A DNA stretch of 64,000 nucleotides from Anodontia alba (GCA_964016985.1 OZ024828.1:303001-367000), one strand, 5' to 3'; counted from the first letter of the stretch, positions 10,577-21,062 are shown. Made by a program: numbers and translations. Notes: generated by a model not told the origin, from the letters alone.

Positions 10577-11022
10577 TACAAGTTTGGTTTTTATGTTTTC
10601 GCTTTGATGCATTGACGGAGTTGGGAGTCTTTATACGAACCGAATTTTTATGTATTTCTGTATTAAGAGTAAAAATCGGCACCTAGGGTGAAATTGGCTA
10701 GCTGTTAAAGTGCTTTAAACTCGCCGGCGGTTTACTCTACTGGCCGTTCTAAGGCGGTGGTCCCGATGTTAGTCTTACCCTCTGTTGCTTTGTGGTTTAT
10801 TCTACGAGGCGTTTTGTTTTATGTCTTATCTTGTTCTTGTGTGTTTCAGTCCTTTTAGCATTGCGATTACCTCGCTTGGGGAAGAGATAGAGCTAATCCT
10901 AGTGCTTTTCGTACGTTTGTTCGATTTGCACTTGTTTGGTTTTGTCTGTTTCCTCTTCCTCTTGGTATCTTGGAAGAGCTGCGGTTTGTGATTGTGGCAC
11001 TCCCTTGACTTTTCTCTTATCG
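10577..11022 (+). mobile_element. 3' tail of the YIDD-type retroelement (copy B)
   Basis: Co-linear with 3930-4380, from TTTTTATGTTTTCGCTTTGATGC through CGATTACCTCGCTTGGGGAAG to the end TTTTCTCTTATC. No RT sequence precedes it, so the copy is 5'-truncated. Confidence 0.8.
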
Positions 11023-11212
11023 TTCTTTTTGCATATTGAAACGTGTCTGAAAAATCGTCTGATAAAAAAATCAAACTAGTTTTACTCTAGAAGGATAAAA
11101 AATGATGAGGATAAAATGTTAATCTATAGCAGTGTTATTTTAACTTCATCTCTTAAAAATACATAATTCTAAGTCCATATGTTAGATAACCCAACATATT
11201 TATAAATAGAAA

Positions 11213-11380
11213 TGAAGGCAATGATCAGGAATAGAAACAGTTACCTAACACATTCCGTCCAACACACCAAAGGGAAAGAAGGACGTACTTAAAGCAAAGG
11301 CACCACAATCAAAACACTATAAGCAGAAAGCCAAAAAGACAGTTTCTTTCCCAGAATTGGCCTGTAGAATGAAAAGAAAA
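11213..11380 (+). repeat. A-rep, 5' fragment
   Basis: Begins ATGAAGGCAATGATCAGGAAT and runs through CACCAAAGGGAAAGAAGGACG and GAAAGCCAAAAAGACAGTTTC, matching the first third of 15160-15640 and 60256-60740. It stops where the inverted retroelement tail starts. Confidence 0.75.
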
Positions 11381-11560
11381 GGTAAGAGAAAAGTTCAGGG
11401 AGTGACACAATTACAAGCCGCAGCCCTTCCAGACACCAAGAGGAAGAGAAAACAGACGAAACCAAACAAGCGCAAATCGAACAAACGTACGAAAAGCACT
11501 AAGATTAGCTTTCTCTTCCCCAAGCGAGGTAATCGCAATGCTAAAAGGACTGAACCCTAA
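11381..11560 (-). mobile_element. 3' tail of the YIDD-type retroelement (copy C)
   Basis: Reverse-complement match to the end of copies A and B. It starts at the common boundary GGTAAGAGAAAAGTTCAGGG and is truncated after the CTTCCCCAAGCGAGGTAATCG segment. It faces copy B at a distance of about 360 bp, forming an inverted pair. Confidence 0.78.
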
Positions 11561-12017
11561 CACTAACAACAACAGAAGCTGCAAAACTGCAGCCAAAGAC
11601 TATTTAAAGCAAGAAAGAATGGTACTAAATCTCTACACAGAGTTTTGAGAAAGTTAATCGACCGATACAGTTGCTGTATTTTTACGAACATAAAGACTAG
11701 CGGGTCAGACTAATTTCCGGTGGGAAATTGAAAATTACAATAGAAGTCGAACTCGTCTTCAATTAACAATACTGTGAAAGTTCCTCTTAATATAATTATA
11801 ACGAGCACACTATTTTGCAAGACAATAAAAACACATCCGCGTTTCTTTTGGTTGATTGTTTGAGTCGTGTCATGAAATCTACTTGACTACTTATATAATT
11901 TGTAGTCAGTGGTAATCAAAATATACCATGCTATTCTTAATACAATTATCAAATAATTTTATTTATATTCTAAAATGATTGTTGGTATGACATACTATTG
12001 GACATGACTAAAAATGA
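11561..12017. other. Unassigned AT-rich spacer
   Basis: No gene or repeat recognised. Confidence 0.4.
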
Positions 12018-12524
12018 CCCGGAGTACAATATTTCCTACAATAGTGTATGTGAGCCCACGAAGGCTTAGATCATCCTGCGCATCCGCACAGGCAATCTCA
12101 TCATCGCAAGGCATAGCATAATGAAAACATGCCTATTCAAATATACGGAAAATTTTACCACCAAACTATGAAAATTTTCAGATAAAAATTTCTGATATTT
12201 TTCATAGTTCTGCTCAAAACATAGATTGTGCGTACTCGTTAGAACCGCCTCGCCGAGGCGGTTCTAACGGGTACCCACAATCTATATTTTTGAGCAGAAA
12301 TAAGAAAAATAATGTATACCCCTGTAAATCCCAGTTTTACTATATAAAAGTGGGGTTTAAGGGGGTCAAAATTATATAGGCATGTTTTCGTGATGGTAGC
12401 CAAGAATCCAAAGCGCCTACGGGCGGACAGCTAAGATTCAGATCAGACTGCGCAAATACACATGCTGGTCTGAGGCTTCGCTAGGCGCATAATTAATCTT
12501 GTAGGAAATGCTGTATCCCGGCTC
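12018..12524. mobile_element. PalD MITE split by a PalB insertion
   Basis: The left part 12018-12117 contains TATTTCCTACAA and GATCATCCTGCGCATCCGC. The right part 12396-12524 contains GTAGCCAAGAATCC, GGCGGACAGC, GATTCAGATCAGACTGCGC and ends TTGTAGGAAATGCTGTATCCCGG. Joined, the order matches the reverse of the uninterrupted PalD at 36975-37209. A whole PalB (12118-12395) sits between them. Confidence 0.7.
12118..12395 (+). mobile_element. PalB element (copy a)
   Basis: Starts CATAATGAAAACATGCCTATT and ends CATGTTTTCGTGATG. The order is TTTCAGATAAAAATTTCTGAT, CTGCTCAAAACATAGATTGT, the central hairpin GTACTCGTTAGAACCGCCTC / GAGGCGGTTCTAACGGGTAC, then CCCAGTTTTACTATATAAA and GTGGGGTTTAAGGGGGTC. 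Inserted into a PalD. Confidence 0.85.
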
Positions 12525-12727
12525 AAATTATAATTCCTATGGTTACAATGTACCAGAAGTAAAAATGATTTTAAAAGCACTGAGGCAAGGAGATAATAAT
12601 TCAAACATTTCAGTGGTCGTGCATGAACTCGGACTTGCAATGATGCGTGGTTTAGTTTGATGGCCATTTAAACGTAGGAAAATTACCCTCATTTCCTTAA
12701 TATGTATGCTAACTCAGCAGCAAAAAA

Positions 12728-12995
12728 GGTAAGAGAAAAGTCCAGGGAGTGCCACAATCACAAACCGCAGCCCTTCCCAGACCCCAAAAGGAATAGGAAA
12801 CCGACAAATCTAAACAAACACAAACCGAACAAACGTCCGAAAAGCACTAAGATTAGCTCTCTCTTCCCCAAGCGAGGTAATCGCAATACTAAAAGGACTG
12901 AAAAACACAAGAACAAAATGACACACGGAAAGACATACAACAAATCGCCTCGTAGAATAAATCACAAAGCAACAAAGAGTAAGACTAACACCGAC
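12728..12995 (-). mobile_element. 3' tail of the YIDD-type retroelement (copy D)
   Basis: Reverse-complement copy beginning at the shared boundary GGTAAGAGAAAAGTCCAGGG and extending through GCGAGGTAATCGCAAT to CCTCGTAGAATAAATCACAAA. The 126-codon reading frame on the plus strand here is antisense to the tail and is not a gene. Confidence 0.78.
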
Positions 12996-13215
12996 AATAT
13001 GCCAACAGCTGTGCCTACAATATACATTTCAACTATAGAAGTAATTTCATATGGTTTAGCACTACCAAGTTCCTGCTTTTAAAGTTTTAACAATGTCGCC
13101 GTCAGACCAGTGGAGCACTGTTTGCAGTTTTATCGGCTGGAACCACGACATACTTCTAATAAATGTTCTGGATATACGTACATGCTTCAAATGCCGAAAA
13201 AAAACTCTTAGGTCT

Positions 13216-13229
13216 TGCCTGATTCTAAA

Positions 13230-13282
<53 letters not shown>
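13216..13282. repeat. (TG)n microsatellite
   Basis: GTGTGTGTGTGTTTG followed by an uninterrupted run of TG dinucleotides to about 13282. Confidence 0.95.
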
Positions 13283-13283
<1 letters not shown>

Positions 13284-13489
13284 CTGCTTTGATGCCAGAA
13301 TTGATGCCAGAAAATGTATAATTTAGGCAATTCAGCATTTGCTATTAGCAAAACGTATATTTTGTTGTTTTGAATATGAAAGTAGAAAATTTACCCTTAC
13401 ACCTGTCGTGACCTCCTACAAGATTTGAGTCAGTGTATCTTCGAAGAGGCGGACGTATATTACATGTAACCTAACCCTAACCTAACATT

Positions 13490-13688
13490 CAGGGCCCAGT
13501 TGTTCAAAACTAACGACGTCGTTAGTTAACGTATCGTTAAATCTTTGATCATTAAATATGGCATACATGCTAGTATTTTTGCTGAAAAAAAATGCCTGTA
13601 AAATAGATATTGTACTTACTAAAACAGTTAACATTTTGACCACCAACGAGCTCGTTAAGCTAACGACGCTTTGAACAACTGGGCCCTG
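13490..13688. mobile_element. 199-bp MITE, CAGGGCCCAGTTGTTC ends
   Basis: Terminal inverted repeats CAGGGCCCAGTTGTTCAAA and TTTGAACAACTGGGCCCTG (19 bp, perfect). Just inside the left end is a perfect 20-bp palindrome AACTAACGACGTCGTTAGTT (13508-13527). The right side carries AACGAGCTCGTT. The CAGGG ends suggest a hAT-class non-autonomous element, but no clear 8-bp duplication is visible. A diverged relative lies at 62951-63186. Confidence 0.75.
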
Positions 13689-13964
13689 TTTTTGACAATG
13701 TTAGAGGAACGGCTATCAGGCAAGTACCAAGTACTGATCTTTTGAACTTTAAACAAAAAAAGAATGTATAAAATGCAAAAATGTATAAGATATATTGCGG
13801 GTTCAGCTAAGTGCTCAACCAAGCCTCTTTCTCAGATTCTAACATTAATACTAACCGCAGTTAAAGAAGGCCTTCAGAAGTAATTGTGACACTGCATATG
13901 CCAGAAGTGGTGTTAATCAGATGTGGATCCTGAAAACTCCAAAGAGCTTTTAGAAACCTAAAGG

Positions 13965-14870
13965 CACAATCTCTTCATTTCGTCAACAGTATAAAATCTT
14001 TCGATTTCTCTGCTCTTTACACTACTATTCCTCATGATAAATTGAAATCTAAATTAAAGGCAATTATCAACCAGTGTTTCTTCCACAAGAATGGTAACCG
14101 TCGATTTCAGTATGTTGTCATTGGCTACAAAGACACATACTTCGTTCGGGATCACTCTGATGCGCCAAACAATACTCAGATGCAGATGTCATAAAGATGC
14201 TGGAATATCTAATCGACAATATTTTTGTGGAGTTCGGCGGTCGGATATTTCAGCAAACAAGCGGCATATCGATGGGTACTAACTGTGCACCGTTACTTGC
14301 CGACTTGTTTTTATACTCGTATGAGGCGGAGTTTGTACAAAGTCTCCTCCAAGCAGGCAAGAAACACCTCGCACAACAATTCAATTTCACCTACAGATAT
14401 ATAGATGATGTATTGTCTCTGAAAAACACAAAAATTGCAGAGTATTTAGAATTCATCTATCCACGTGAAATAAAGGAAACAACGGATGCAGCCTCCTCCT
14501 CATACTTGGATTGTTATCTCTACATTGACAATGGAAAGCTTACTACTAGGCTTTAAGACAAACGGAATGACTTCAATCTTCCCATTGTTAACTTTCCATT
14601 CCTGAGCAGTAATATCCCTTCTGCACCAGCATACGGCGTTTACGTTTCACAGTTAATCCGTTATGCCAGAACGTGTTCAAATTATTAGGACTTCATGGAG
14701 CGTGGGAAAAGTGCTCACTACAAAGTTGTTGAGCCAGGGGTATCAAAAAACCAAACTGGTAGCAACACTTAAGAAGTTTCATGGGAGACATCATGATCTA
14801 GTCAACCCCTACAATGTGGCAGTTTCCAGAATTGTTTCTGATATTTTTGCCAGTGACGCGCCATAAGTAG
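13965..14870 (+). pseudogene. Reverse transcriptase remnant with YIDD box (YIDD-type retroelement, copy E)
   Basis: Central and C-terminal reverse transcriptase of a retroelement; the enzyme would copy element RNA into DNA. In order: 'FDFSALYTTIPHDKLKSKLK' (motif A region, 13995-14055), a frame change near 14165, 'QQTSGISMGTNCAPLLADLF' (motif B region, about 14250-14310), 'FNFTYRYIDDVLSL' (motif C, YIDD intact, 14380-14422), 'YLDCYLYIDNGKLTTRL', then a TAA at 14554-14556 where related copies have Tyr. After that come 'DKRNDFN', 'YGVYVSQLIRYARTCSNY', a TAG, a frame change, and 'LTTKLLSQGYQKTKL' to 'ASDAP'. At least two stops and two frameshifts make it dead. The family resembles RTs of Penelope-like elements by recollection; no endonuclease domain is seen upstream. 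Confidence 0.82.
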
Positions 14871-15159
14871 GACTTCCCAAATCCCGGACATACGCTTCTA
14901 CCGATATTTCCTTCGTTCAGGCCTATGGGCATGGTGGGCGAAGCTTGCTTACCAAGTAATGCTTACTATCCGCGGACGCCTGATTACACCTTTTGTTCTT
15001 GGGCCCATGTCTGTTGGTCTGAACATTCATATTCGTCATTCGTTTATGGATTTATGAGTTTGGATTACGGCTTTGGTACCATGACCGCAACTACATATAT
15101 AAGGGAAATCAATAGTAGTCTATAGCCTGAAAAAATCTCGTATTCAGGACCTTTTTATG
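14871..15159. other. Probable downstream part of the RT element, unassigned
   Basis: The frame at 14925-15125 (ending 'DYGFGTMTATTYIREINSSL') follows the RT remnant in the same orientation and may be its decayed tail. It does not match the tails of copies A to D. Confidence 0.3.
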
Positions 15160-15640
15160 ATTATAGAGCGAATTCTAGATAGAAAGGGAGGCAATGATCG
15201 ATATTATTACCTAACACCTTCATTTCCAAGACACCAAAGGGAAAGAAGCACGTACTTAAAGAAACGGCGCCACAATCAAAACACTGAAAGCCAAAAGGAC
15301 AGTTTCTTCCCGAAATATTGCCAAATGGCTATCCAAAAAAAAAAAAAATAACATCACCAAGACATACATGCAAAGACGCACAATGACAGACATAGTAAAC
15401 CACAGCAAATGCCTTGGAACGGCCAGTAAAAATATTACTGGGGGGGGGTGGGGGTAGGGGAGGCTTAAATCGATTTTACGTGGCCACAACCCTCGCCCTT
15501 AGTTCTGCCGTGGTATACACCAGACATTTGTTCAGTCCGCGTAAAGGATTCCTAACTCATCAGTGCAGAACATAAAAATCAAACGACTATACAGATGAAA
15601 CAACGATGAGGACTCGACAGCAAGAAATGACTAAGAGTCC
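15160..15640 (+). repeat. A-rep, near full length
   Basis: Runs from GGGAGGCAATGATCG through CACCAAAGGGAAAGAAGCACG, GAAAGCCAAAAGGACAG, an A-run (15337-15350), ACCGCC/GCCTTGGAACGGCCAGTAAA, a G-rich stretch (15439-15460), GGCTTAAATCGATTTTACGTGG, to GATGAAACAACGATGAGGAC. Co-linear with 60256-60740. No protein recognised. Confidence 0.75.
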
Positions 15641-16022
15641 GAGATGTTTTATACTGCCAGTAATGATATAGCCTATTGATTGATAACAATAATTATAATT
15701 CTTAGATTCTCATGACTCTGAAATACTAATTTCAATGTTTTAAGTTTCATGGCAAATAGTAACACTGTATTTATCCTACTGTAAATAGGGCACTTCTTAC
15801 CATACTTGTCCTAAATTTTACACCAGTCCATTTAACTTCATGTTCAGGTGACCTAATATTGCAACAGCGGCTAACAGTGTTGTCCCTGATTAGGTTTCTG
15901 ATCTAGGCCTACACGATTATCTCAGGCCTGTTTGTCCCAATAATGGGAAAAATTGATATTTGCTTTTGTAGTGATGCAACACAGGTAATCGAGGTATGAA
16001 AATAAAAGCAATAGGACCTATT
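15641..16022. other. Unassigned, with a PalG scrap
   Basis: TTTATCCTACTGTAAATAGGGCACTTCTTACCATACTTG at 15770-15810, seen in pieces, resembles the left part of PalG. Otherwise nothing. Confidence 0.35.
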
Positions 16023-16217
16023 TGAGCCAGCGCACAGCATTTCCTACAAAATACATGTGCAATCGGGCAGTCTGATCTGAATCTTCGCTGTTCGCTTGAA
16101 GAGGCTACTCACAAAAAAGACATGCGAAGACTCTGATTGGATTGCGCGTATGCGCAGGCCGATCCGATCTTTGGCTGGGCGCACATGCAACTTGTAGGAA
16201 ATGCAGAAACCCGGCTT
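16023..16217. mobile_element. PalD MITE
   Basis: Ends TGAGCCAGCGCACAGCATTT and CTTGTAGGAAATGCAGAAAC. It carries CAGTCTGATCTGAATCTTCGC and ACTCTGATTGGATTGCGCG / TGCGCAGGCCGATCCGATC, the two hairpin modules of this family. Confidence 0.75.
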
Positions 16218-16224
16218 ACTGGTT

Positions 16225-16440
16225 TGTGACTAACTCTTCCGGTGCCAAATTTCAGACATTTGTCGCCTGCTTGTTTTTTTAACAAGCTATCGCATTGAAA
16301 GACGTGTATATGTAAAATGTAAAGACTGAATGTCAAGCAGCGAAGATCCTGATGGGACGGCTCATTTTGAGCCGTTTCATCAGGATATATGCTGTTTGCA
16401 AAAGCCTATTATTACTGCCTGTGGCAGTGAAAGAGTTAAT
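16225..16440. repeat. Hairpin-containing repeat
   Basis: TAACTCTTCCGGTGCC at the left and GTGGCAGTGAAAGAGTTAA at the right are inverted ends. Inside, GATCCTGATGGGACGGCTCA pairs with TGAGCCGTTTCATCAGGAT. Fragments of the same type occur near 17461-17632 and 29685-29920. Confidence 0.6.
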
Positions 16441-17164
16441 TCATATGACGTTGGCAGTACAAATGTTGTACGTTTGAAAAAAAACAACTTCGGAACATTA
16501 AGGCGAACCAAACCTAAAAATAATAGAACATTTTATTAGATTAGTTGTCAGATAGTTGGGCTAAGTAAAGCAATGTGATAATTAATAACATGGCAACATG
16601 CGTACTTATAAGAAACAGTCAAGTGCAATGAAATGAAATGAATGTAGATTAGCCTAATGTGTGGGTTAGGCTTAGTAAAACAAGAAATAATGACTCTCAA
16701 AACAGAGGACCATGTTACTCATTATCGTATAGATAATCATTATCAGGAACCCCCCTCTCTCTCTCTCTTTAATTATTTTTGCATATACCTTATATACTAT
16801 GAAGTATTCGGACAAGTAGCGAGAGGAAACAGTAAAGATCCTGATCAGGCTCAAAGTTGTAATCATAAAGGGGTTGATAATAAACATGTTGTTTGCCATA
16901 TGATATCCACGATTTAACCAGTCTTTCTATATTTAGTAATTATTATCTTCTTGAAATAATCAGAAAAGTTACTTTTTATCAGTTACAAACATTAAGGAAG
17001 TTGTCATACAATTCGGGTTCAGACTGTCCTTTTTGTTAGTTTTGAAAACTTGCGTTTTAGTCTCTGATTGCATTTAATCTATACATTTTAGAGAGACAAT
17101 GATGGTGTAAAATTTAAATATGTAATTTATAAAGAACATAACACATTAGTATTTGCACAGACAT
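16441..17164. other. Unassigned
   Basis: Only a short (CT)n run at 16751-16769 and general AT-rich sequence. The two overlapping reading frames (16657-16917 plus, 16672-16899 minus) have no recognisable domain. Confidence 0.4.
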
Positions 17165-17314
17165 GTCAGGTCTGAGCACACAATACAGATCCAGATCAGA
17201 CGCCACAGGGTCTACACTGTCTCTCGATTTTAGACACATCAACGGACTTGTTCTAATGTTAGGACAGATAAGGAAAGGAGTAAGGTGTCCGAATGTTTAG
17301 GGTGAATACGGTAC
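17165..17314 (-). mobile_element. PalG MITE, truncated
   Basis: The right end GTCCGAATGTTTAGGGTGAATACGGTA is the reverse complement of the family end. Internally AGATCCAGATCAGACGCC..GGGTCTACACTGTCT. The other end is missing. Confidence 0.6.
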
Positions 17315-17744
17315 TTATCTTTTTTCTTTCTACATTTAACTATTTCCTAATAGTGTATCAAGTTTAATTGTTTCTCTTCTACTTCGTTCGATGAGTCTTC
17401 TCTGCCCGCATACTTGTGTAAATACAATATACTGAGCTCTGCCTTCCTTGACTTTTTTTTTAACCCTTTCAGCCTTGCAGACCAAAATAAATGCCTTTAC
17501 AAACAGGATCTACACTGTTTTGATAGTGTTTTCGATTTCTTACTGGGACCCCAATTAACAACTGTGGACATGCCCAAATCCAAAGATGGAAGAGTCAACT
17601 TAAGAGTTACCAATTTCTGCCTTCACTTATGACGTCAGGATATAGCATATATGTACATGTACTTTCTACATATATGCTGTATACATACATTTTGTACATT
17701 TCTAATGAAGCATGTATGTGCATACATTTTGTACATTTCTTATC
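17315..17744. other. Unassigned with repeat fragments
   Basis: 17461-17632 holds a fragment of the 16225-16440 type (AACCCTTTCAGCCTTGCAG, AGGATCTACACTGTTTTG). 17640-17740 has a direct repeat of CATACATTTTGTACATTTCT. Confidence 0.45.
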
Positions 17745-18060
17745 CTGTTAAACCCCTGCTGACCGGTCATAAGCAGTGGTTTTGATGTTGGCTCCTCTAT
17801 GTGTGGCTTTGTGGTTTTGTGACTTTTGTTTTATGTATGATTTTGTTTGATGTCATGTCCTGTTCGTTGTCTTATTGTTGTGTGAAGTGGTGCCTGTCTG
17901 GCCTTGTAATCGTCCTGTTGGGGAGCAGGGAGCAGGGAACAGGGAGCTGGTTGCTTTGTTTTATTCTACTTTAGTCTGTGGCAAGTGTCTGTCATATGGT
18001 GTCACTGCTAGCTATAATCTGTGATTGTGGCTCTTTCTGGTTAGCTTCTATACTAGTTTT
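17745..18060 (+). mobile_element. Possible diverged retroelement tail
   Basis: Similar layout to copies A and B: GCAGTGGTTTTGATGTTGGC, GTGGCTTTGTGGTTTTGTGAC, TTGTTTTATGTATGA, and near the end ATCTGTGATTGTGGCTCTTTC. Identity to copies A and B is low. It contains a local GGGAGCAGGGAACAGGGAGC triplication at 17921-17952. Confidence 0.45.
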
Positions 18061-18067
18061 GTCTATA

Positions 18068-18296
18068 TGAGCCAGCGCACGGCAAAACCTACCAGTAAGA
18101 CCGTTGTGACCAGCAAAGATTCAAATCAGCCTATACATCCACCCAGTATAGTATGGCAAGGGTTCTCGTTTATCCCTCTGGCCCCGGCGTCTCTAGAAGG
18201 CACATGTGATCAGCGAAGAGTCCGATCAGACTGCGCGAATGCGCTGGCTGATCTAAGTCTAAGTCTTATTGTAGGTTTTGTTACGTGCTGGCTAAT
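18068..18296. mobile_element. PalD MITE
   Basis: Inverted ends TGAGCCAGCGCACGGCAAAA and GTAGGTTTTGTTACGTGCTG. Internal AAGATTCAAATCAGCC and GCGAAGAGTCCGATCAGACT modules. Confidence 0.78.
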
Positions 18297-18767
18297 ATAT
18301 CAAATATGACAGGTATGATGGGATCGGTTGTGGATCTACGCTGTCCATTTCACTTTTGACCCATTTTCGGATCTCCAGTTATCTCGCTTTGAAATTTTGT
18401 CCTCTATTCTGGAGTACAAATTATATAAAAAAAAAAAATTACAGAAAGAAGCAGTAATGTTTATCAAAACAAATCGCTTGAAGAGCCGTATGATGTATAA
18501 TACACTAACTATCCAGGCATGTAGCTCACATGAGCAATTGTTTTGAAAATATCAAAACATGAATATTTTCTAATGTTATTTTGTAAGCTGGTACACCGGA
18601 ATGGCAGACAAGCTTACTGCGACTCTTTCAAACATGGGTCAGTTGTTTATAATGAAATCCTTCAGATGGCTTGGGTATGCCAGCTGCATACAATTGTCAC
18701 ACGTTACAGACCCATTAACAAATTTATTTGACAGTGTCTAGTCTGTAGGACGGTAATAGTGGGGCCG
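18297..18767. other. Unassigned
   Basis: An A-run at 18427-18439. No gene or named repeat. Confidence 0.4.
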
Positions 18768-18999
18768 CAATGTGAGAAAACGTACATTCTGAGATGTGCG
18801 CCCAACGAAGACTCCAATAAGCCTGTACATCCGAACAGTCTGATCAGAGTCTTCATTGTCAACATGAAGAAACTTTGCAAGCTTGGCTATCAAAAAATGC
18901 GTGTAGCGATGATTCTAATATCACTGCGCGAATTTGCAGGCTGATCTGAATCTTCGCTGGGCGCACATATCTGAAGGTAGGTTTTCTGATGCTACGGTT
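18768..18999. mobile_element. PalD MITE, subfamily with GAGAAAACGTAC ends
   Basis: Inverted ends GCAATGTGAGAAAACGTACA and GAAGGTAGGTTTTCTGATGC. Inside, GTGCGCCCAACGAAGACTC pairs with AATCTTCGCTGGGCGCAC. Same subfamily as 50336-50668. Confidence 0.72.
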
Positions 19000-19124
19000 C
19001 ATTTCGGTCTGCATTTCTTTACTGTCCAATACAATCTAACACAACATGTAGGTTATACGACGAAAAACCATTCCCCTTGCAAAGCTTTTTTTTAAACCAT
19101 TAAAGTGTCAATCAGAACTGCAAC

Positions 19125-19250
19125 AGACATTTTAATTGTTTTTATTTTCGCACAAAGTAAGCCTTGACATTTCATGTAAATCGTCTGCGTGGCAGACGAT
19201 TCACATGACATGTCAAGCTTTATTTTCTCTGAAAAAAAAAAAAAGACCTA
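19125..19250. mobile_element. PalA core
   Basis: TTTTTATTTTCGCACAAAG..CTTGACATTTCATGTAAATCG and its mirror GATTCACATGACATGTCAAG..TTTATTTTCTCTG. The outer CAGCAGACGAC arms are missing on the left. GTCTGCGTGGCAGAC forms the hairpin tip. Confidence 0.65.
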
Positions 19251-19639
19251 TATAACATGTGGTATGCTGCTGTTGTCATTGGCACTCTAAAAGTTACTAC
19301 TATATATAAATTCTTTAAAACCAGTTACAAAAAGATATCTTGCTCATTTCTCGTGTCTGTATGTGGGTGTGAAGAAACCTAATTTCTACATGGACTGTAC
19401 CTGCACCTGTCTTAGATACTCAGATAGGTAGCCATGACCACAAAGTAGGGACCCAGATCAAAATAATAGGGCTATTTTGTGAGAAGGTTCATTGGGCAAG
19501 GGTAATTTCTTTTAGAACCTGTCTTGCCATTCTGTTCCCTCATTTTAGACACGTCATTCGGTAGATATGAATGTGCCCATTGGTCTTGCGTTTCTTTTCA
19601 ACACTGTCTGCTCAGGGGATCGTGTCCCCTAATACATGA
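19251..19639. other. Unassigned
   Basis: No gene or named repeat recognised. Confidence 0.4.
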
Positions 19640-19978
19640 ATAAACCTTTTGCCTTTGAAAACAAAGAACACACTACGGATTAGAAAATGGGAGTCTAGGT
19701 TTTATTGAGACTCTTCATAAGCAGTAATGAAGTTTGCAACACTGCTTACACCCTCTAGCGTATACATGAGCAGAACTCCATTTTCAAATATACCACAATG
19801 GGCCCAATGATCCTAAAGGAAATGAAATATAATCTGCACTATGGTGATGTACGGGAATACTTTCTACCGCCGCCACACGGCACTAAGCAGTGTAGTAAAC
19901 TAAACGTCAAACAAAGAACACGCTACGGATTAGAAAATGGGAGTCTCGGTTTTATTTAGACTCTTCATAAGCAGTTAA
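19640..19978. repeat. C-rep, one full and one partial tandem copy
   Basis: ACGGATTAGAAAATGGGAGTC occurs at 19675 and again about 250 bp later. The first copy runs to GTACGGGAATACTTTCTACCGCCGCCACACGG. The second stops after CTCTTCATAAGCAG. Same tandem layout as 1766-2277. Confidence 0.8.
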
Positions 19979-19984
19979 AGTGGA

Positions 19985-20232
19985 TGGATACACTTTGTAG
20001 AGTCTCTACCATTTTTACAAAGGAGACAGCTTGTGTGACTTTGTTTGCTTTCCAGGACGCGAAGGCCCTTCTGAAAAAGGGTTCACTCTAAAAGGAAAGA
20101 ATTTGAGAGCAAATTCTTTCCTTTTAGAGCGACCCCCTTTTCTGAAGGGGTTGATGTGTAGAATGGCAAATAGGAAGTCACAAAAGTTGCCCCCCCCCCC
20201 CCCCTTGTAATATTGGCGGAAATCTACATAAT
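19985..20232. mobile_element. PalE palindrome
   Basis: Outer arms TTTTTACAAAGGAGACAGC..GTGACTTTG and AAGTCACAAAAGTTGCCCC..CTTGTAATATTGG. The centre TCTAAAAGGAAAGAATTTGA / CAAATTCTTTCCTTTTAGAG is almost perfect. A 14-C run interrupts the right arm (20190-20203). Confidence 0.75.
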
Positions 20233-21062
20233 GCATCTAGTTCTTTGAGGTACATTAACACGGTTATTGGATACTCAAGGATTACATTGAAAAAGGGACT
20301 GTACGTTTGCTATACTGATCTGCGTTTAGTTTTCATGTGAGACCATAGACTCGTTTTCCCATGGATTGGCAAATAATACGGTTTGGCTTTCCAGTCGTCT
20401 ACGTGGTGTATTTAGGCAGCCGTTCTATCGATTCTGATGTTAAATGTCTTAGAGATTAAGCAAGAAGTCACTTGGGATACATTTCGGTCATATAAATTTA
20501 TGTTTCCATATATCTAGTTATACATTTATTTCTAATCCGAAATTCCATTTCAGAATGAAACCAATTTGTGTCGACAGTCCAGTTTAACCTCCAATTAAAC
20601 TTTCCTGATAAGTCAATAGTGACCAATTGATGATACTTTTCTTATTGTTTCCCAAAAAGTAAAGCTTTTATGTTTTGTGCAAATTTTCATCGAAGGAGGT
20701 GGGGGCAATTTTCAAATGTCAACCCTCTTTTCTTCGAAGAAGTAAACATTTAAAAATGTTGCTTGCTAAATTATTTACCAAACATGCTAAATCTTAACCA
20801 GTATCGGCCATAATCCGATATGGGGCGTGGGGTGCCATGCAAAGAAATGTGTCTTTTGATCATTTGTCAGACAAAGAAAGCCTAGATAAGTCTGAGTAGT
20901 ATACAGTTTGCATGACGCGGCGGTCTGATCAGCGTCTAAACACTGCTCGCCACTCATCCAGCATTGTTTTAGACACATCAACATGCAGTAACAGGGACTT
21001 TTTACAGGTTTTTAAACCTGTCCCAATATTTATGGCAAATAGTTTCTTCGTGTATGGTTTCC
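20233..21062. other. Unassigned
   Basis: Contains a PalG-like scrap near 20920-20970 (GGTCTGATCAGCGTCTAAACACTG..TTTTAGACACATCAAC). No gene was recognised. Confidence 0.4.

Noticed and set aside
12702..13082. 126-codon Lys/Arg-rich frame
   Set aside because: It is antisense to the retroelement tail (copy D). The same stretch occurs in copy C and, in sense, in copies A and B.
13467..13486. Telomere-like ACCTAACCCTAACCTAAC
   Set aside because: It is only three imperfect units, single copy, in the middle of ordinary repeats; too short to call an interstitial telomere.
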